DNA of 64,000 nucleotides, taken from the NCBI GenBank assembly GCA_017651245.1, contig JAGCDQ010000007.1, forward strand, positions 1-64,000. The letters run 5' to 3'. Position 1 is the stretch's first letter. Each line of letters opens with the position of its first letter. The DNA is from Bacteroidaceae bacterium. GTDB lineage: Bacteria; Bacteroidota; Bacteroidia; Bacteroidales; Bacteroidaceae. The translations under genes and the position numbers were made by a program. Shown piece after piece: positions 44,398 through 55,300 of the stretch. The notes below the pieces were generated by a model, which saw nothing but the letters and a program-made list of their open reading frames with translations, was not told the DNA's origin and ran no database searches.

Positions 44398-44991
44398 TTG
44401 AAGAAGATTATTGGATATATGATGGGGATGGCGGCGTTGCTGCTGGTGGGTTGTTATTCGAATAACTGCCCACTGGAGAATACTGTGACGTGCAACTACG
44501 GGTTTTATGACTCGGAGGGGACTGCCATTTCTTACAGGGACACCATCACGGTGACGACGCTGAGGCCAGGGTACAAGACGGTTTACACCTATCGGAAACT
44601 GGGCAACAAGACGGTGACGTTGGATGCGCCTGACACGGCTTTGGTGAATCAGGGCTATACGGAGACAACTTCGCAGGAACGCAAGGACACGGTTCTGTTG
44701 AACAAATTGATGGGAGCCTCGAGCATGAAGGTGCCCATGAGTTTCTTCAATGAGGAGGACACGCTGATCCTCTCTTACAGAATGATTTCGCTGAAGGACA
44801 CCATCAAGATTCGTCACAACAGTTATCCGAATGTGGAACTGCCTGAATGTGGCACCTACCGTTTCCACACGCTCGTGAGCATCACGGCGACGGATGCTGC
44901 CATCGACCACATCGAGATTTGTGAGCCTAAGGTGAACTACGACGGAAACACGAACGTGAAGATTTATTTTAATGGAGTGGTAGAAGAGTGA
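44398..44991 (+). CDS. DUF6452 lipoprotein
   Basis: A 197-residue exported protein. The N-terminus MKKIIGYMMGMAALLLVGC is a lipoprotein signal with lipobox LLVGC (Cys19), followed by a Cys-containing YSNNCPLENTVTCNYGFYD start and beta-rich sequence. The lysines support use of TTG at 44398 as start; ATG at 44419 would shorten the signal. The gene overlaps the DUF6048 gene (GTGA), the usual pairing in Bacteroidetes. Likely an outer-membrane lipoprotein working with that barrel-like protein. Molecular role unknown. Confidence 0.75.
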   Translation: MKKIIGYMMGMAALLLVGCYSNNCPLENTVTCNYGFYDSEGTAISYRDTITVTTLRPGYKTVYTYRKLGNKTVTLDAPDTALVNQGYTETTSQERKDTVLLNKLMGASSMKVPMSFFNEEDTLILSYRMISLKDTIKIRHNSYPNVELPECGTYRFHTLVSITATDAAIDHIEICEPKVNYDGNTNVKIYFNGVVEE

Positions 44992-45854
44992 GAAGGATCG
45001 TAAGACATATCATCAGCCTCGCCTTTCTGATGGGCACAACTGTCGTGGTGAAGGCGCAGGAACAGCAGGTGCAACCCGTGATGCCTGGTGAGAGACCCAA
45101 GCCGACGAAGTATGTGGCGGTGGAGGAACAAAAGGAACACCTGGTGTTCTTTCAGGGATTCACGCTGTCGGTGGATGGCTATGGACCTGTTGCCATGATG
45201 GTGTCGGATTACGGCACGCTGGAAGGTGCCCTCCGACTGAACCTGAAAAACACCTTCTTCCCCATCGTCGAGGCAGGTGTGGGCAAGTGTTCGAAGGATG
45301 ACTTCAACACGAAGGTGACCTACAAGGTGAGTGCCCCCTTCATTCGTGCGGGCATCGATATCAACATGCTGAAGGATAAGTTCCAGAACAACCGTCTCTA
45401 CCTGGGTGCACGCTATGGCATCTCCAAGTTCCAGTACGACATCGCAGGTCCTGCACAGACCGACCCCATCTGGGGAGGCAGCCAGTCGTTCAGCATGAAG
45501 AACATCGACTGCACGAGCCACTGGGCGGAACTGGTGTTTGGCGTGGAGGTGAGAATCTTCAGGAATTTCCACATGGGATGGGCTGTCAGGTACAAGCGTG
45601 AAATCTCCTCCACCAAGAGCGACTATGCCAAGCCCAACTGCATTCCAGGTTATGGCTACACCACCAACACCACTTGCTGGGGAGGCACTTACAGTCTCAT
45701 CTTTGACTTAAACTGGGGCTTGAAGAAAAGTCATAAACGTGGTGTGAATGTGGAAATTAGAGACATTCCTCCCACGATGGAGCAACCTGTAGAGACAACC
45801 AAAGAAGACATAGAAGACAACGACAATGGAACAGAAGACGACGAAGAAGAATAA
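44988..45854 (+). CDS. DUF6048 outer-membrane protein
   Basis: A 288-residue exported protein with a signal peptide (about 1-24, LAFLMGTTVVVKAQ) and alternating amphipathic strands (FFPIVEAGVGKCSKDDFN, LYLGARYGISKFQYDI, WAVRYKREISST) suggesting a small barrel. The C-terminal tail is acidic. GTG start at 44988 overlaps the stop of the DUF6452 gene, so translation is coupled. Its own 3' end overlaps apbE by 29 nt. Function is unknown. Confidence 0.72.
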   Translation: MRRIVRHIISLAFLMGTTVVVKAQEQQVQPVMPGERPKPTKYVAVEEQKEHLVFFQGFTLSVDGYGPVAMMVSDYGTLEGALRLNLKNTFFPIVEAGVGKCSKDDFNTKVTYKVSAPFIRAGIDINMLKDKFQNNRLYLGARYGISKFQYDIAGPAQTDPIWGGSQSFSMKNIDCTSHWAELVFGVEVRIFRNFHMGWAVRYKREISSTKSDYAKPNCIPGYGYTTNTTCWGGTYSLIFDLNWGLKKSHKRGVNVEIRDIPPTMEQPVETTKEDIEDNDNGTEDDEEE

Positions 45855-46941
45855 AGCATTTGACCCATACGCTCCCCACAAAATCAAATGGTGGGGATGG
45901 CCCTTGCTCCTCGTGCTCATTGTGGGCACGGTCTATATCATCATGACGCGAGACAACAAAGGCAAGAAAGATGCTGCCACCGAAGTGCAGACAGGCACCC
46001 CATGGGCTGCATCCGACATCCAACGGAGTGAAGGAAGCGTGTTTGGCACCATCTATCACCTCACTTACCAGTCAGGCAAATCGTTGCAAGAAGGAATCGA
46101 CAATGCCCTGAAGGAGGTGGACGCATCGCTGTCTCCCTTCAACAAGGAGTCGGTCATCACTGCCATCAACAACAACACCAGCATGGACACCAATCCGATG
46201 TTTGTGGAGGTGTTCACTCTGGCGCAGGAAGTGTCGAAAGAGACTGGTGGTGCCTTCGACATCACAGTGGCTCCTTTGGTGAACCTGTGGGGCTTCGGCT
46301 TCAAGAACATGGACAACGTGAATCAGGAGAAAGTGGACAGCCTCTTGCCTTTCGTGGGTTATCAGAAGGTGAAACTCGTCGATGGCAAGATTCAGAAAGA
46401 GTGTCCTGAGACGATGTTGGATTGTAGTGCGATTGCAAAAGGATATGGCGTGGATGCTGTGGGCAAGTACTTCGAAAGTCAAGGCATCAGCAACTACATG
46501 GTGGAGATAGGCGGAGAGGTGCGCGTGAGAGGTTTCAACCCACGAGGCGAACTCTGGCATGTGGGCATCAACAAACCCAATGATGATCCTGCCAGCATCA
46601 GCACAGACATTGAGCAGGTGATCCAAATCACGCAATTGGCAATGGCGACTTCGGGCAACTATCGCAACTACTACGAGAAGGACGGTAAGAAATATGCTCA
46701 CACCATCGACCCCCACACGGGTTATCCTGTGCAACACAGCATTCTCTCCTCTACAGTGCTGGCACAAGACTGTGCCACAGCCGACGCTTACGCCACTGCC
46801 TTTATGGTGCTGGGGATGGACGAGGCAAAGAAGGTGCTGAAGAAACACCCTGAACTGATGGCTTTCTTCATCTACTCAGACAAGGACGGGGAGATGAAGG
46901 ACTGGATGACGGAGGGAATGGAGAAGCTGATTGTGAAGTAA
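45826..46941 (+). CDS. apbE: FAD:protein FMN transferase
   Basis: A 371-residue ApbE. One N-terminal transmembrane helix (about 24-44) anchors a periplasmic domain that links FMN from FAD to Thr residues of proteins such as Nqr/Rnf subunits. Motifs: TGGAFDITVAPLVNLWGFGF, DCSAIAKGYGVDAVGKYF, VEIGGEVRVRGFNPRG and the nucleotide and metal-site region MATSGNYRNYYEKDGK with AHTIDPHTGYPV. It overlaps DUF6048 by 29 nt, ending a three-gene coupled run. Confidence 0.93.
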   Translation: MEQKTTKKNKAFDPYAPHKIKWWGWPLLLVLIVGTVYIIMTRDNKGKKDAATEVQTGTPWAASDIQRSEGSVFGTIYHLTYQSGKSLQEGIDNALKEVDASLSPFNKESVITAINNNTSMDTNPMFVEVFTLAQEVSKETGGAFDITVAPLVNLWGFGFKNMDNVNQEKVDSLLPFVGYQKVKLVDGKIQKECPETMLDCSAIAKGYGVDAVGKYFESQGISNYMVEIGGEVRVRGFNPRGELWHVGINKPNDDPASISTDIEQVIQITQLAMATSGNYRNYYEKDGKKYAHTIDPHTGYPVQHSILSSTVLAQDCATADAYATAFMVLGMDEAKKVLKKHPELMAFFIYSDKDGEMKDWMTEGMEKLIVK

Positions 46942-46978
46942 AGGTTAAAGGTTATAGGTTAAAGGTTAAAGTTAAAAT
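46942..46978. repeat. GGTTAAA tandem tract
   Basis: Units AGGTTAAA, GGTTATA, GGTTAAA, GGTTAAA, GTTAAAA fill the gap between apbE and the Crp/Fnr gene. The same heptamer family recurs near 43131, 44231, 44380 and 62504. Confidence 0.65.
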
Positions 46979-46980
46979 CG

Positions 46981-47652
46981 ATGGAACTGACAATGTTTGA
47001 GCGATTGCTGCAACTTCCGCTGTTTCAGGGAATGAGCACGCAGGAGGTGTCGGACGTGATGTCGCACGTCAGGCTTGACTTTGTCAATTACCATCAAGGG
47101 GATGAAATCGTGATGCAGGGTGAAGGATGTCGCAAACTCATCTACATCATCAGTGGTGCGGTGATGGCTGAACATCGAAACGCAGACCTCCACTTCACAC
47201 TCACAGAACATCTGCCCGACCTCAAGGTGATAGAGCCTTACAACCTGTTTGGTATGTATCAGACCTATTCACACACATACACTTTCGTCACGGAAGGTTC
47301 CACTTTGTCGATTGACAAGCACGTGGTGCTCAGCCAACTCATGACGAACAACATCGTCAAGATTAACATGATGAACATTGCCTGCAACAAATATCAGCAG
47401 ACACAACGGCTCCTCTGTCACTATCCAGACGACTCTGTACGACATAAAATCGTCAAGTTCATCCTCTCCCACTCTATCGTTCCCAAGGGCAGGAAGGATG
47501 TGCAAATCAAGATGACGGACCTCGCTGACATCATCCATGAGACCCGACTCAATGTGTCCATCATCCTCAACGAGATGCAGGAACAAGGACTCATCACGAA
47601 GCAACGAGGCGGTTTCATCATCCACGACTTACAAACACTCTCAAGAGAATAA
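46981..47652 (+). CDS. Crp/Fnr family transcriptional regulator
   Basis: A 223-residue regulator with an N-terminal cyclic-nucleotide-binding-like barrel (about 10-120: LFQGMSTQEVSDVMSHVRLD, GDEIVMQGEGCRKLIYIISG) and a C-terminal winged helix (about 150-220: DLADIIHETRLNVSIILNEM, QEQGLITKQRGGFII). No four-cysteine Fe-S motif typical of Fnr is seen. Effector and targets are unknown. It starts a run with the M3 peptidase 12 nt downstream. Confidence 0.88.
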   Translation: MELTMFERLLQLPLFQGMSTQEVSDVMSHVRLDFVNYHQGDEIVMQGEGCRKLIYIISGAVMAEHRNADLHFTLTEHLPDLKVIEPYNLFGMYQTYSHTYTFVTEGSTLSIDKHVVLSQLMTNNIVKINMMNIACNKYQQTQRLLCHYPDDSVRHKIVKFILSHSIVPKGRKDVQIKMTDLADIIHETRLNVSIILNEMQEQGLITKQRGGFIIHDLQTLSRE

Positions 47653-47664
47653 ATTCGACTATTC

Positions 47665-49698
47665 ATGAATCCATTCTATACGACATATCACTACATCCCC
47701 TTCGACTGCATCAAGGAAACTGACTACGAGCCTGCCATGATGAAGGGCATCGAGGAAGAAGATCAGGAGATTGACAAGATCGTCAACAACCCTGATGCGC
47801 CCACCTTTGAAAACACCATCGTGGCAATGGAGCGCAGTGGAGAGTTGTTGGACAAGGTCACCACTGTCTTCTTCAACCTGCTTAGTGCAGAGACCACAGA
47901 TTTCCTTGATGAACTGGCACAGAAAATGTCGCCCATCCTCTCAGAGCACAGTAACAACATCATGCTCAACGAGGGGTTGTTCAAGCGGGTGAAGGCAGTG
48001 TATGATGATCACGCATCTGACCAGTTCGCACGGCTCAATGCAGAACAAAAGATGCTGCTCAAGAACACTTACGAGGGTTTCGTGCGTCATGGTGCCTTAT
48101 TGTCGGATGAACAGAAAGAGCAGCTCCGACGCATCACAGCCGAACTGGGTGTGCTCTCCCTGCAGTTCTCGCAGAACAAGTTGAAGGACACCAACGACTT
48201 CATCCTGCACATCACAGATGAAGCTAACTTGGAGGGACTTCCTGAAAGTGCCATTGACCTGGCGAGACAGACAGCGAAAGAACGTGAGATGGAAGGCTAT
48301 GTGTTCACTTTGCAGGCACCTTCTTACACGCCATTCCTCACCTACTCTGCCCGTCGCGAATTGAGGGAAAAGATGTTCAGGGCATACAACACGCTCTGCA
48401 CCCATGACAACGAGAACAATAATGTCACCATTGTCGGAAAGATAGTCAATTTGCATCGAGAAATGGCTCAGTTGCTGGGTTACGACACCTACGCTGACTA
48501 TGCCCTCACGCGAAGGATGGCAGAGAAGAATGAAAACGTGTATCAGCTGCTCAACCAACTCATCGACGCTTATCTGCCTTCAGCCAAGAAGGAAGTGGAA
48601 GAAGTGGAAAAGGTTTGGGACGTTAACGATAACGATGACAAGGGAGGGTTCATGCCTTGGGACTTCGCCTATTATGCGAACAAGTTGAAAGAAGAGCGGT
48701 TCAACATCAACAGTGAGATGTTGCGTCCTTATTTCGAACTCTCCAACGTGAAGAAGGGTGTGTTCGGATTGGCGACAAAGCTCTATGGCATCACGTTCCG
48801 TCCTAACACAGAAGCCCCCGTCTATCATCCCGATGTGGAAGTGTTTGACGTGCTGGACAAAGACGGCAGTTTCTTGGCGCTGCTCTATTGCGACTTCCAT
48901 CCTCGTGCCTCGAAGAAATCTGGTGCCTGGATGACCAGTTTCAAGGAACAATGGACAGAACCTGACGGCACGAACTCTCGTCCTCAGGTGTCTATCGTGA
49001 TGAACCTCTCGAAAGCTACAGACACCAAACCTGCTTTGCTCACCTTGGGAGAGGTGGAGACATTCTTGCATGAATTCGGGCATGCGCTACATGGCATGTT
49101 TGCCAACACTACGTACCGTTCCATCTCAGGCACCAATGTCTATTGGGATTTTGTGGAACTGCCCTCGCAATTCATGGAGAACTACAGCGTGGAACCTGAT
49201 TTCCTCCACACGTTTGCCACGCATTACGAGACAGGCGAACCCATTCCACAGGAATTGATTGACCGCATCATCGCCAGTCGCAACTTCAATGTGGCATACG
49301 CCTGCATGCGTCAAGTGAGTTTCGGATTGCTCGACATGGCTTTCTACACCCTGCAAGACGAGTTCAAGAGCGACCTCTTTGCCTTTGAACGGGAAGCATG
49401 GAAACGGGCACAAGTGCTGCCAGGTGTGGAAGGCACTTGCATGACCACCCAATTCTCACACATCATGGCAGGTGGCTACTCTGCTGGCTATTACAGCTAT
49501 AAATGGGCTGAAGTGCTCGATGCCGACGCCTTCTCCCTCTTTCAGGAACACGGCATCTTCGACACGAAGACAGCACAGAGTTTCCGCGACAACATTTTGT
49601 CGAAAGGAGGAACAGAACATCCGATGACACTTTATAAACGTTTCCGCGGGCAGGCACCCACCATTGATGCCTTGCTTCGTCGCAATGGAATCAAATAA
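47665..49698 (+). CDS. M3 family metallopeptidase (oligopeptidase/Dcp type)
   Basis: A 677-residue zinc peptidase. The active site is FLHEFGHALHGMF (H469, E470, H473), with the third ligand Glu expected some 28 residues later (ELPSQFMENYSVEP). An all-helical N-terminal half covers the cleft, as in Dcp and oligopeptidase A. No signal peptide is visible, so it likely degrades short peptides in the cytoplasm. It follows the Crp/Fnr gene by 12 nt. Confidence 0.92.
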   Translation: MNPFYTTYHYIPFDCIKETDYEPAMMKGIEEEDQEIDKIVNNPDAPTFENTIVAMERSGELLDKVTTVFFNLLSAETTDFLDELAQKMSPILSEHSNNIMLNEGLFKRVKAVYDDHASDQFARLNAEQKMLLKNTYEGFVRHGALLSDEQKEQLRRITAELGVLSLQFSQNKLKDTNDFILHITDEANLEGLPESAIDLARQTAKEREMEGYVFTLQAPSYTPFLTYSARRELREKMFRAYNTLCTHDNENNNVTIVGKIVNLHREMAQLLGYDTYADYALTRRMAEKNENVYQLLNQLIDAYLPSAKKEVEEVEKVWDVNDNDDKGGFMPWDFAYYANKLKEERFNINSEMLRPYFELSNVKKGVFGLATKLYGITFRPNTEAPVYHPDVEVFDVLDKDGSFLALLYCDFHPRASKKSGAWMTSFKEQWTEPDGTNSRPQVSIVMNLSKATDTKPALLTLGEVETFLHEFGHALHGMFANTTYRSISGTNVYWDFVELPSQFMENYSVEPDFLHTFATHYETGEPIPQELIDRIIASRNFNVAYACMRQVSFGLLDMAFYTLQDEFKSDLFAFEREAWKRAQVLPGVEGTCMTTQFSHIMAGGYSAGYYSYKWAEVLDADAFSLFQEHGIFDTKTAQSFRDNILSKGGTEHPMTLYKRFRGQAPTIDALLRRNGIK

Positions 49699-49709
49699 CG
49701 CTTCAATAT

Positions 49710-50162
49710 ATGATCATGACTGAACAAGAACAAAAACAATACAACCTGGATTGCCGCTATGTGCGCATGGCAAGGATATGGGCAGAGAACTCCTACTGCA
49801 AACGCCGTCAGGTGGGTGCATTAGTGGTGAAGAACAAAGCCATCATCTCTGACGGCTACAACGGCACCCCCTCTGGGTTTGAAAATATCTGCGAGGACGA
49901 GAACAATGTGACCAAGCCTTATGTGCTCCACGCTGAAGCCAATGCCATCACCAAACTGGCACGCAGTCACAACTCCAGCGATGGTGCCACCCTGTATGTC
50001 ACAGCCTCTCCTTGCATCGAGTGTGCCAAACTGATCATTCAGGCAGGCATCAAACGGGTGGTCTATTCAGAACACTACCGTTTGGAAGACGGCATCAAAC
50101 TGCTGCAACGCGCAAACATCAAAGTAGAATACATTAACCCAGACGAAAACAATGAGCAATAA
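49710..50162 (+). CDS. dCMP deaminase
   Basis: A 150-residue zinc-dependent deaminase, the ComEB/dCMP deaminase type, turning dCMP into dUMP for thymidylate synthesis. The zinc site is LHAEANAI (His, catalytic Glu) and SPCIECAKL (two Cys). The substrate loop DGYNGTPSGFENICED is typical of dCMP deaminases. It overlaps the S41 protease gene by 11 nt. Confidence 0.9.
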   Translation: MIMTEQEQKQYNLDCRYVRMARIWAENSYCKRRQVGALVVKNKAIISDGYNGTPSGFENICEDENNVTKPYVLHAEANAITKLARSHNSSDGATLYVTASPCIECAKLIIQAGIKRVVYSEHYRLEDGIKLLQRANIKVEYINPDENNEQ

Positions 50163-51879
50163 TATCAACAGAAACAACCGCTGGGTGCCTGTCATCATCG
50201 CAGTCAGCGTGGTACTCGGCATCGTCATCGGCACCTTCTTCGCCAATCGCTTTGCCGGTAATCGGCTGAATATCATCAACACTTCCTCGAACAAGTTGAA
50301 CGACTTGCTTCACATCATTGATGACCAATATGTGGACACTGTGGATATTGCCAGCATCGTGGAACAATCCATGCCAAAGATTCTGGAGGAGCTTGACCCC
50401 CACTCCACTTATATCTCCGCCCAAGATGCCAAAACTGCCAATGATGACCTGAAGGGTTCCTTCAGTGGTGTGGGCATTCAGTTCGTCATTCGTGAAGACA
50501 CTGTGAGAGTGACTGGCATCATCAAGGGAGGTCCCTCTGAAAAGGTGGGCATCTTGGCAGGTGACAAGATTGTCTCTGTTGATGACGAGCCTTATGTGGG
50601 CAAGGTGGTGACCAATGAAGAGACGCTCCATCGTCTGAAAGGAGAGAAAGGCACCAAGGTCAAGATTGGTGTGTTGCGTCATGGACAGAAAAAGCCTATC
50701 TCATTTACGGTCGTGCGTGGCGACATTCCTCTGAAAAGCGTGGATGCCACCTACATGATCAACAAAGAACTGGGTTATATCAAAATCAAAAACTTTGGTG
50801 AAACCACCTATGCCGAACTCCTCACCTCCCTCGCAGAATTGGAGGTGGAAGGTTTCAATGGACTCGTCGTGGATTTGCGCGGCAATGGTGGTGGATACCT
50901 TTCTGCAGCCATTCAGATGGTCAATGAGTTTCTTCCCAAAAACAGACTCATCGTCTATACTCAGGGACGTCGTTCACGTCGTGAGGAATATCGAAGTGAC
51001 GGACGCGGCTCCTATCAGGATTTGCCTCTCATCGTCCTCATTGACGAGACAACGGCATCCGCTGCCGAAATCTTCTCTGGTGCCATTCAGGATAATGACC
51101 GAGGTGTCATTGTGGGACGGCGTTCCTTTGGAAAAGGTCTCGTGCAACAACCTGTTGAATTTGCCGACGGCTCTCTCATCCACCTGACCATTGCACGTTA
51201 TTACACTCCTTCTGGACGTTGTATCCAGAAGCCCTACGTGAAAGGACAGCCCAAGGAGTATGAGATGGATCTCATCACCCGCTATGAACGAGGTGAGTTC
51301 TTCAGTCAGGACAGCATCCACCAAACAGGTGAACAATACAAGACCAGCATAGGACGCACTGTATATGGAGGTGGTGGCATCATGCCTGACTATTTCGTGG
51401 CAGAAGACACCACAGCACTCACCCCTTACTATACAGAATGTGTCACTCAGGGAACGATTGCCCAGTTCTGTTTCGAATATACAGACAACAATCGCACCAA
51501 ACTCTCCACCTTCGACAATGCAGCAGATTTGGAGAAATATCTGCGCCGACAAGGATTGGTGGACTCCTTCATCCGTTATGCAGATGAAAAAGGAATCCGA
51601 CGTCGCAACAACATGATTCTCAAATCACAGCATCTCTTCGAACAAGCCATCTATGGCAGCATCATCTACAACATGCTGGAGATGAGTGATTATGTGCAGT
51701 ACCTCAACCGTAATGACCTCACCCTTGAAAAAGCCATACAGCTCTTCAAGGCAAAACAAACGAAACCAACCCTCAATGACAAAAAAGGAAACAAGGGAAC
51801 TGATTCGAGCAAGAAAAAAGCTGCATACCACCGACCAGCTCCTTGCATACAGCCAGCAAATCAAGCACAATTTGCTTGA
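50152..51879 (+). CDS. S41 C-terminal processing peptidase
   Basis: A 575-residue protease. Order: N-terminal membrane helix (about 10-32), helical region, PDZ domain (about 95-180: IQFVIREDTVRVTGIIKGGP, SEKVGILAGDKIVSVD), then the S41 core (about 200-400) with GLVVDLRGNGGGY, the catalytic Ser in ETTASAAEIFSGA and Lys in RRSFGKGLVQ. It acts in the periplasm on protein C-termini. The 3' end overlaps the 5-formyl-THF cyclo-ligase gene by 104 nt in another frame; the last 35 residues are Lys, Gln and Pro rich and poorly conserved in appearance. Confidence 0.92.
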   Translation: MSNNINRNNRWVPVIIAVSVVLGIVIGTFFANRFAGNRLNIINTSSNKLNDLLHIIDDQYVDTVDIASIVEQSMPKILEELDPHSTYISAQDAKTANDDLKGSFSGVGIQFVIREDTVRVTGIIKGGPSEKVGILAGDKIVSVDDEPYVGKVVTNEETLHRLKGEKGTKVKIGVLRHGQKKPISFTVVRGDIPLKSVDATYMINKELGYIKIKNFGETTYAELLTSLAELEVEGFNGLVVDLRGNGGGYLSAAIQMVNEFLPKNRLIVYTQGRRSRREEYRSDGRGSYQDLPLIVLIDETTASAAEIFSGAIQDNDRGVIVGRRSFGKGLVQQPVEFADGSLIHLTIARYYTPSGRCIQKPYVKGQPKEYEMDLITRYERGEFFSQDSIHQTGEQYKTSIGRTVYGGGGIMPDYFVAEDTTALTPYYTECVTQGTIAQFCFEYTDNNRTKLSTFDNAADLEKYLRRQGLVDSFIRYADEKGIRRRNNMILKSQHLFEQAIYGSIIYNMLEMSDYVQYLNRNDLTLEKAIQLFKAKQTKPTLNDKKGNKGTDSSKKKAAYHRPAPCIQPANQAQFA

Positions 51880-52312
51880 ACGCATCGCTCAAGAAGAGAA
51901 CTGCCACACTATCCTCCTGTATCATTCTCTTCCAGATGAGGTTTACACACACGACCTCATTCACACGCTGTATGCCCAAGGATATACCGTTCTGTTACCG
52001 ACGGTGGTGGGCAATGAGCTTGCGCTTCATGTCTATGAGGGTGAGGATGCCATGAACACAGGAGCTTCGTTTGGCATTCAAGAATCCAACGGCACCCTCT
52101 TCACAGATCTTGACCGTATTGACCTTGCCGTCATTCCTGGTATGGCATTCACCCAACAGGGAGACCGACTCGGAAGAGGCAAAGGGTTTTACGACCGACT
52201 CTTACCCCACCTCCATTGTCCCCTCATCGGTCTTGCATTCCCCTTTCAACTTCTTCCCTCCATTCCAACAGAACCACACGACATCAGGATGAATGAAGTA
52301 ATCACTTGCTAA
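51776..52312 (+). CDS. 5-formyltetrahydrofolate cyclo-ligase
   Basis: A 178-residue enzyme that converts 5-formyl-THF to methenyl-THF using ATP. It shows MTKKETRELIRARKK at the start, the family's basic helix, and the signature AVIPGMAFTQQGDRLGRGKG with FYDRLL (about 125-150). The ATG at 51776 is required by the N-terminal helix, which places it 104 nt inside the protease gene. It precedes addA by 2 nt. Confidence 0.9.
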   Translation: MTKKETRELIRARKKLHTTDQLLAYSQQIKHNLLERIAQEENCHTILLYHSLPDEVYTHDLIHTLYAQGYTVLLPTVVGNELALHVYEGEDAMNTGASFGIQESNGTLFTDLDRIDLAVIPGMAFTQQGDRLGRGKGFYDRLLPHLHCPLIGLAFPFQLLPSIPTEPHDIRMNEVITC

Positions 52313-52314
52313 AG

Positions 52315-55300
52315 ATGAAACCACTAAAACCTATCAGAATCTATAAAGCTTCAGCTGGCTCTGGAAAGACCTTCACGCTGGCAGTGGAATACATCACGCT
52401 GTTGGCTGTGAATCCGATGGTGTATCAGAACATCCTTGCCGTGACCTTCACGAACAAGGCTACTGCTGAGATGAAGCAACGCATTCTGAGTACATTGTAT
52501 GGTATCAGTCATGGATTGAAAGGAACAGAGGCTTACGTGGTGAACATCATGAGGAACATTGAGGCGATGAAGACCTTGCCACAATGGCAGGAACCAGCGT
52601 ACCATAAGGCACTGGAGGGATTCGACAGTGACACGCTTCGAGCAAGGGCAAAGGAAGCTTTGTCGAACATCATCCATGATTACAGCCGATTCAACATTTC
52701 AACCATTGATTCCTTTTTTCAAGGCATCGTACGCGATTTGGCGAATGAACTGGAACTCTCAACGAATCTGAAGGTGGAACTGGATGAAACGGAGGTGTTG
52801 TCGGATGCTATTGACCAAATCATTGAAAACCTAAAAGAGGGTTCGAATGAATTCCGAACCATCATTGATTTCATCGAGGAAAAAATCAGGGAAAACCGTT
52901 CGTGGCAGGTGGAAGAGACTGTGAAGGGATTTGGTGAGAACATCTTTAAGGAGAAGTATCTCATTTATGGAGAGGACATCAGAAAGAAAATCACGGATTT
53001 CGGAGCCATATACAAGTACAAGAACCTCATCAACACTTATTTGGAGGAGAAGAAACAGATAGTGATAGAGATGGGACATCGGATGTTGGAGGCATACGAG
53101 AATGTCGGTATGACAGAGAAGGACGGAACGGTGGCGATGGTGAAGTTTTTGGAAAAAGTGGCAGAGGGAGATTTTGCCAAACCTAACTCTAAAGTTTTCT
53201 CTCCAGCGATAGAAAGTTACACGACGGATGTGGATAAATGGTTCAAGAAAACATCGAAGAACCGCGATGGGCTGCAACCTAAGGTGGAGACAGAATTGAT
53301 GCCGATGCTGGCTGAAATATTTGCAAAGCATGAGGACTATCTGAGTCATCAGCATACAGTCAGTGCCATCGGACAGCATCTCTATTCGCTGATGCTTCTG
53401 AACGAGATGAGTCGTATGGTCAAATCGCTGAACGAGGAAAACAACCGTTTCCTTTTATCGGAGACAGCGAATTTCCTTCGCAACGTCATTAACGACCAAG
53501 ATATTCCTTTCATCTATGAAAAGACTGGAACGATGATCAAGCATATCATGATTGATGAGTTTCAGGACACTTCGACTCTCCAATGGGACAACTTCAAACC
53601 GCTTATCTTGAATAGCCTCGCTATGGAGGGTGGATGTCTGATTGTGGGGGATGTGAAGCAGAGTATCTACCGTTTCCGCAATTCCGATTGGCAAATTCTG
53701 AATGGTATTGAAGAGGATAGAGATTTGAAGGATTATATTGGTAATATCCCTGCCACCTACAACTTCCGTTCTTCGAAACGTGTGGTGGAATTCAACAATG
53801 AGCTATTTAAGAATGCCATTGATATTCTGAAAGAGGATTGCCCTGCCCTCTCATTGGCATACAACGATGTGGAGCAAGAGGCTAAGAGGGCTTTGGACGA
53901 TGGATTTGTGCGCGTGGAGAATATTGACTATCATGAGATCAACAAGGATCATCTGCCCGATGTGTGGGAGAAGGAAACTGCAGAGAGTTATGATGAAGCA
54001 ATTTTGCAGCGTCTTCAATTGTCTGTGAAGGAACTGAGAGATCAAGGTGTGAAAGCCAATGATATCACCATCCTGACACGTACTAATATTGAAGTGCCTC
54101 TCATCAGCGATTATTTTGAGAAGCACCCAGAAGTGACTGACGTGAAGGTGGTGTCGGATGATGCTTTCCGCTTGGACGCTTCACCTGCCATCAACATCAT
54201 CATCTGTGCCTTGAGAGTGTTGGCTGAACCTGATAGTTCGTTGCACCTTGCCACATTGGCTCATCATGCCTCCTCCATTCCCGAAGCATTCAATGAGGCG
54301 GCTCGCGCTGAAATGCGTTTTCATCCTATCACGGAACAGGTGGAGGACATCTATCAAATCTTCCAGCTCAACCAGCTACCCAACCAAGACGCATACCTTT
54401 TCTATTTCAATGACATCGTGGAGCAATTCTGTGAGGAGAACTTGACAGACTTGGACACTTTCCTGCAAACATGGGACGAGAAACTATGTAAGAAGACTAT
54501 TCCCAATGGAACGACTGACGGGGTGCGTATCATGACGATGCACAAGTCGAAGGGTTTGGAGTTCCACAGCGTCATCATCCCATCGTGCTCATGGGGCATC
54601 AAGCCCAAAAAATCGGAAGTGATGTGGTGTGTGCCTCAGAGTTCGCCTTACAATCAGATGCCGCTCTTACCCATCAGCGTGAGTCGTGCCAAGGATGACA
54701 GCATCTTTGCTGAAGACAGAAGAGATGAGGAGTTGAGAACCTTGGTGGACAACATCAACGTGCTGTATGTGGCTTTCACACGCGCCAAGCACAACCTCAT
54801 CATTTTGACAGGCAATAAGATCGGCGGAATGCCAGAAGAGGATGCCCCCATCGAAAGTGCTCAGACTTTCCTTGTCAGAGCTATTCCAAAGGCAATGGAG
54901 CAGAAAGATATAGAGGGGGTAATCACGAGTTATCAACAAGGCAACATCGTGCCGACCTTGCCACGAAAGGAAGAGAAAGAAAAGAACGTCATGGAATGTG
55001 AATACGACCCATTGCCCGTGTCGTTTGCCTCACATCCATCTGTGGCAGCATTCCGTCAGAGCTATGACTCCGACCTGTTCATCACTGCTGACTCGCTCGA
55101 CCCGAAGATACGGAAACATACTGAACGCATCCGCCTCATCAGTCTGGGCAATCTCTATCATAGTATATTTCAATACATCCGTACTATCGACGATATTCCC
55201 CATACCATCCAACTGCTGAAATCAAGAGGGTGCTTCGGTTCCTTGCTTGATGCCAAAGAGGCTCAGGAAGCTGTGACGACCATGATAGACAATATCAGTA

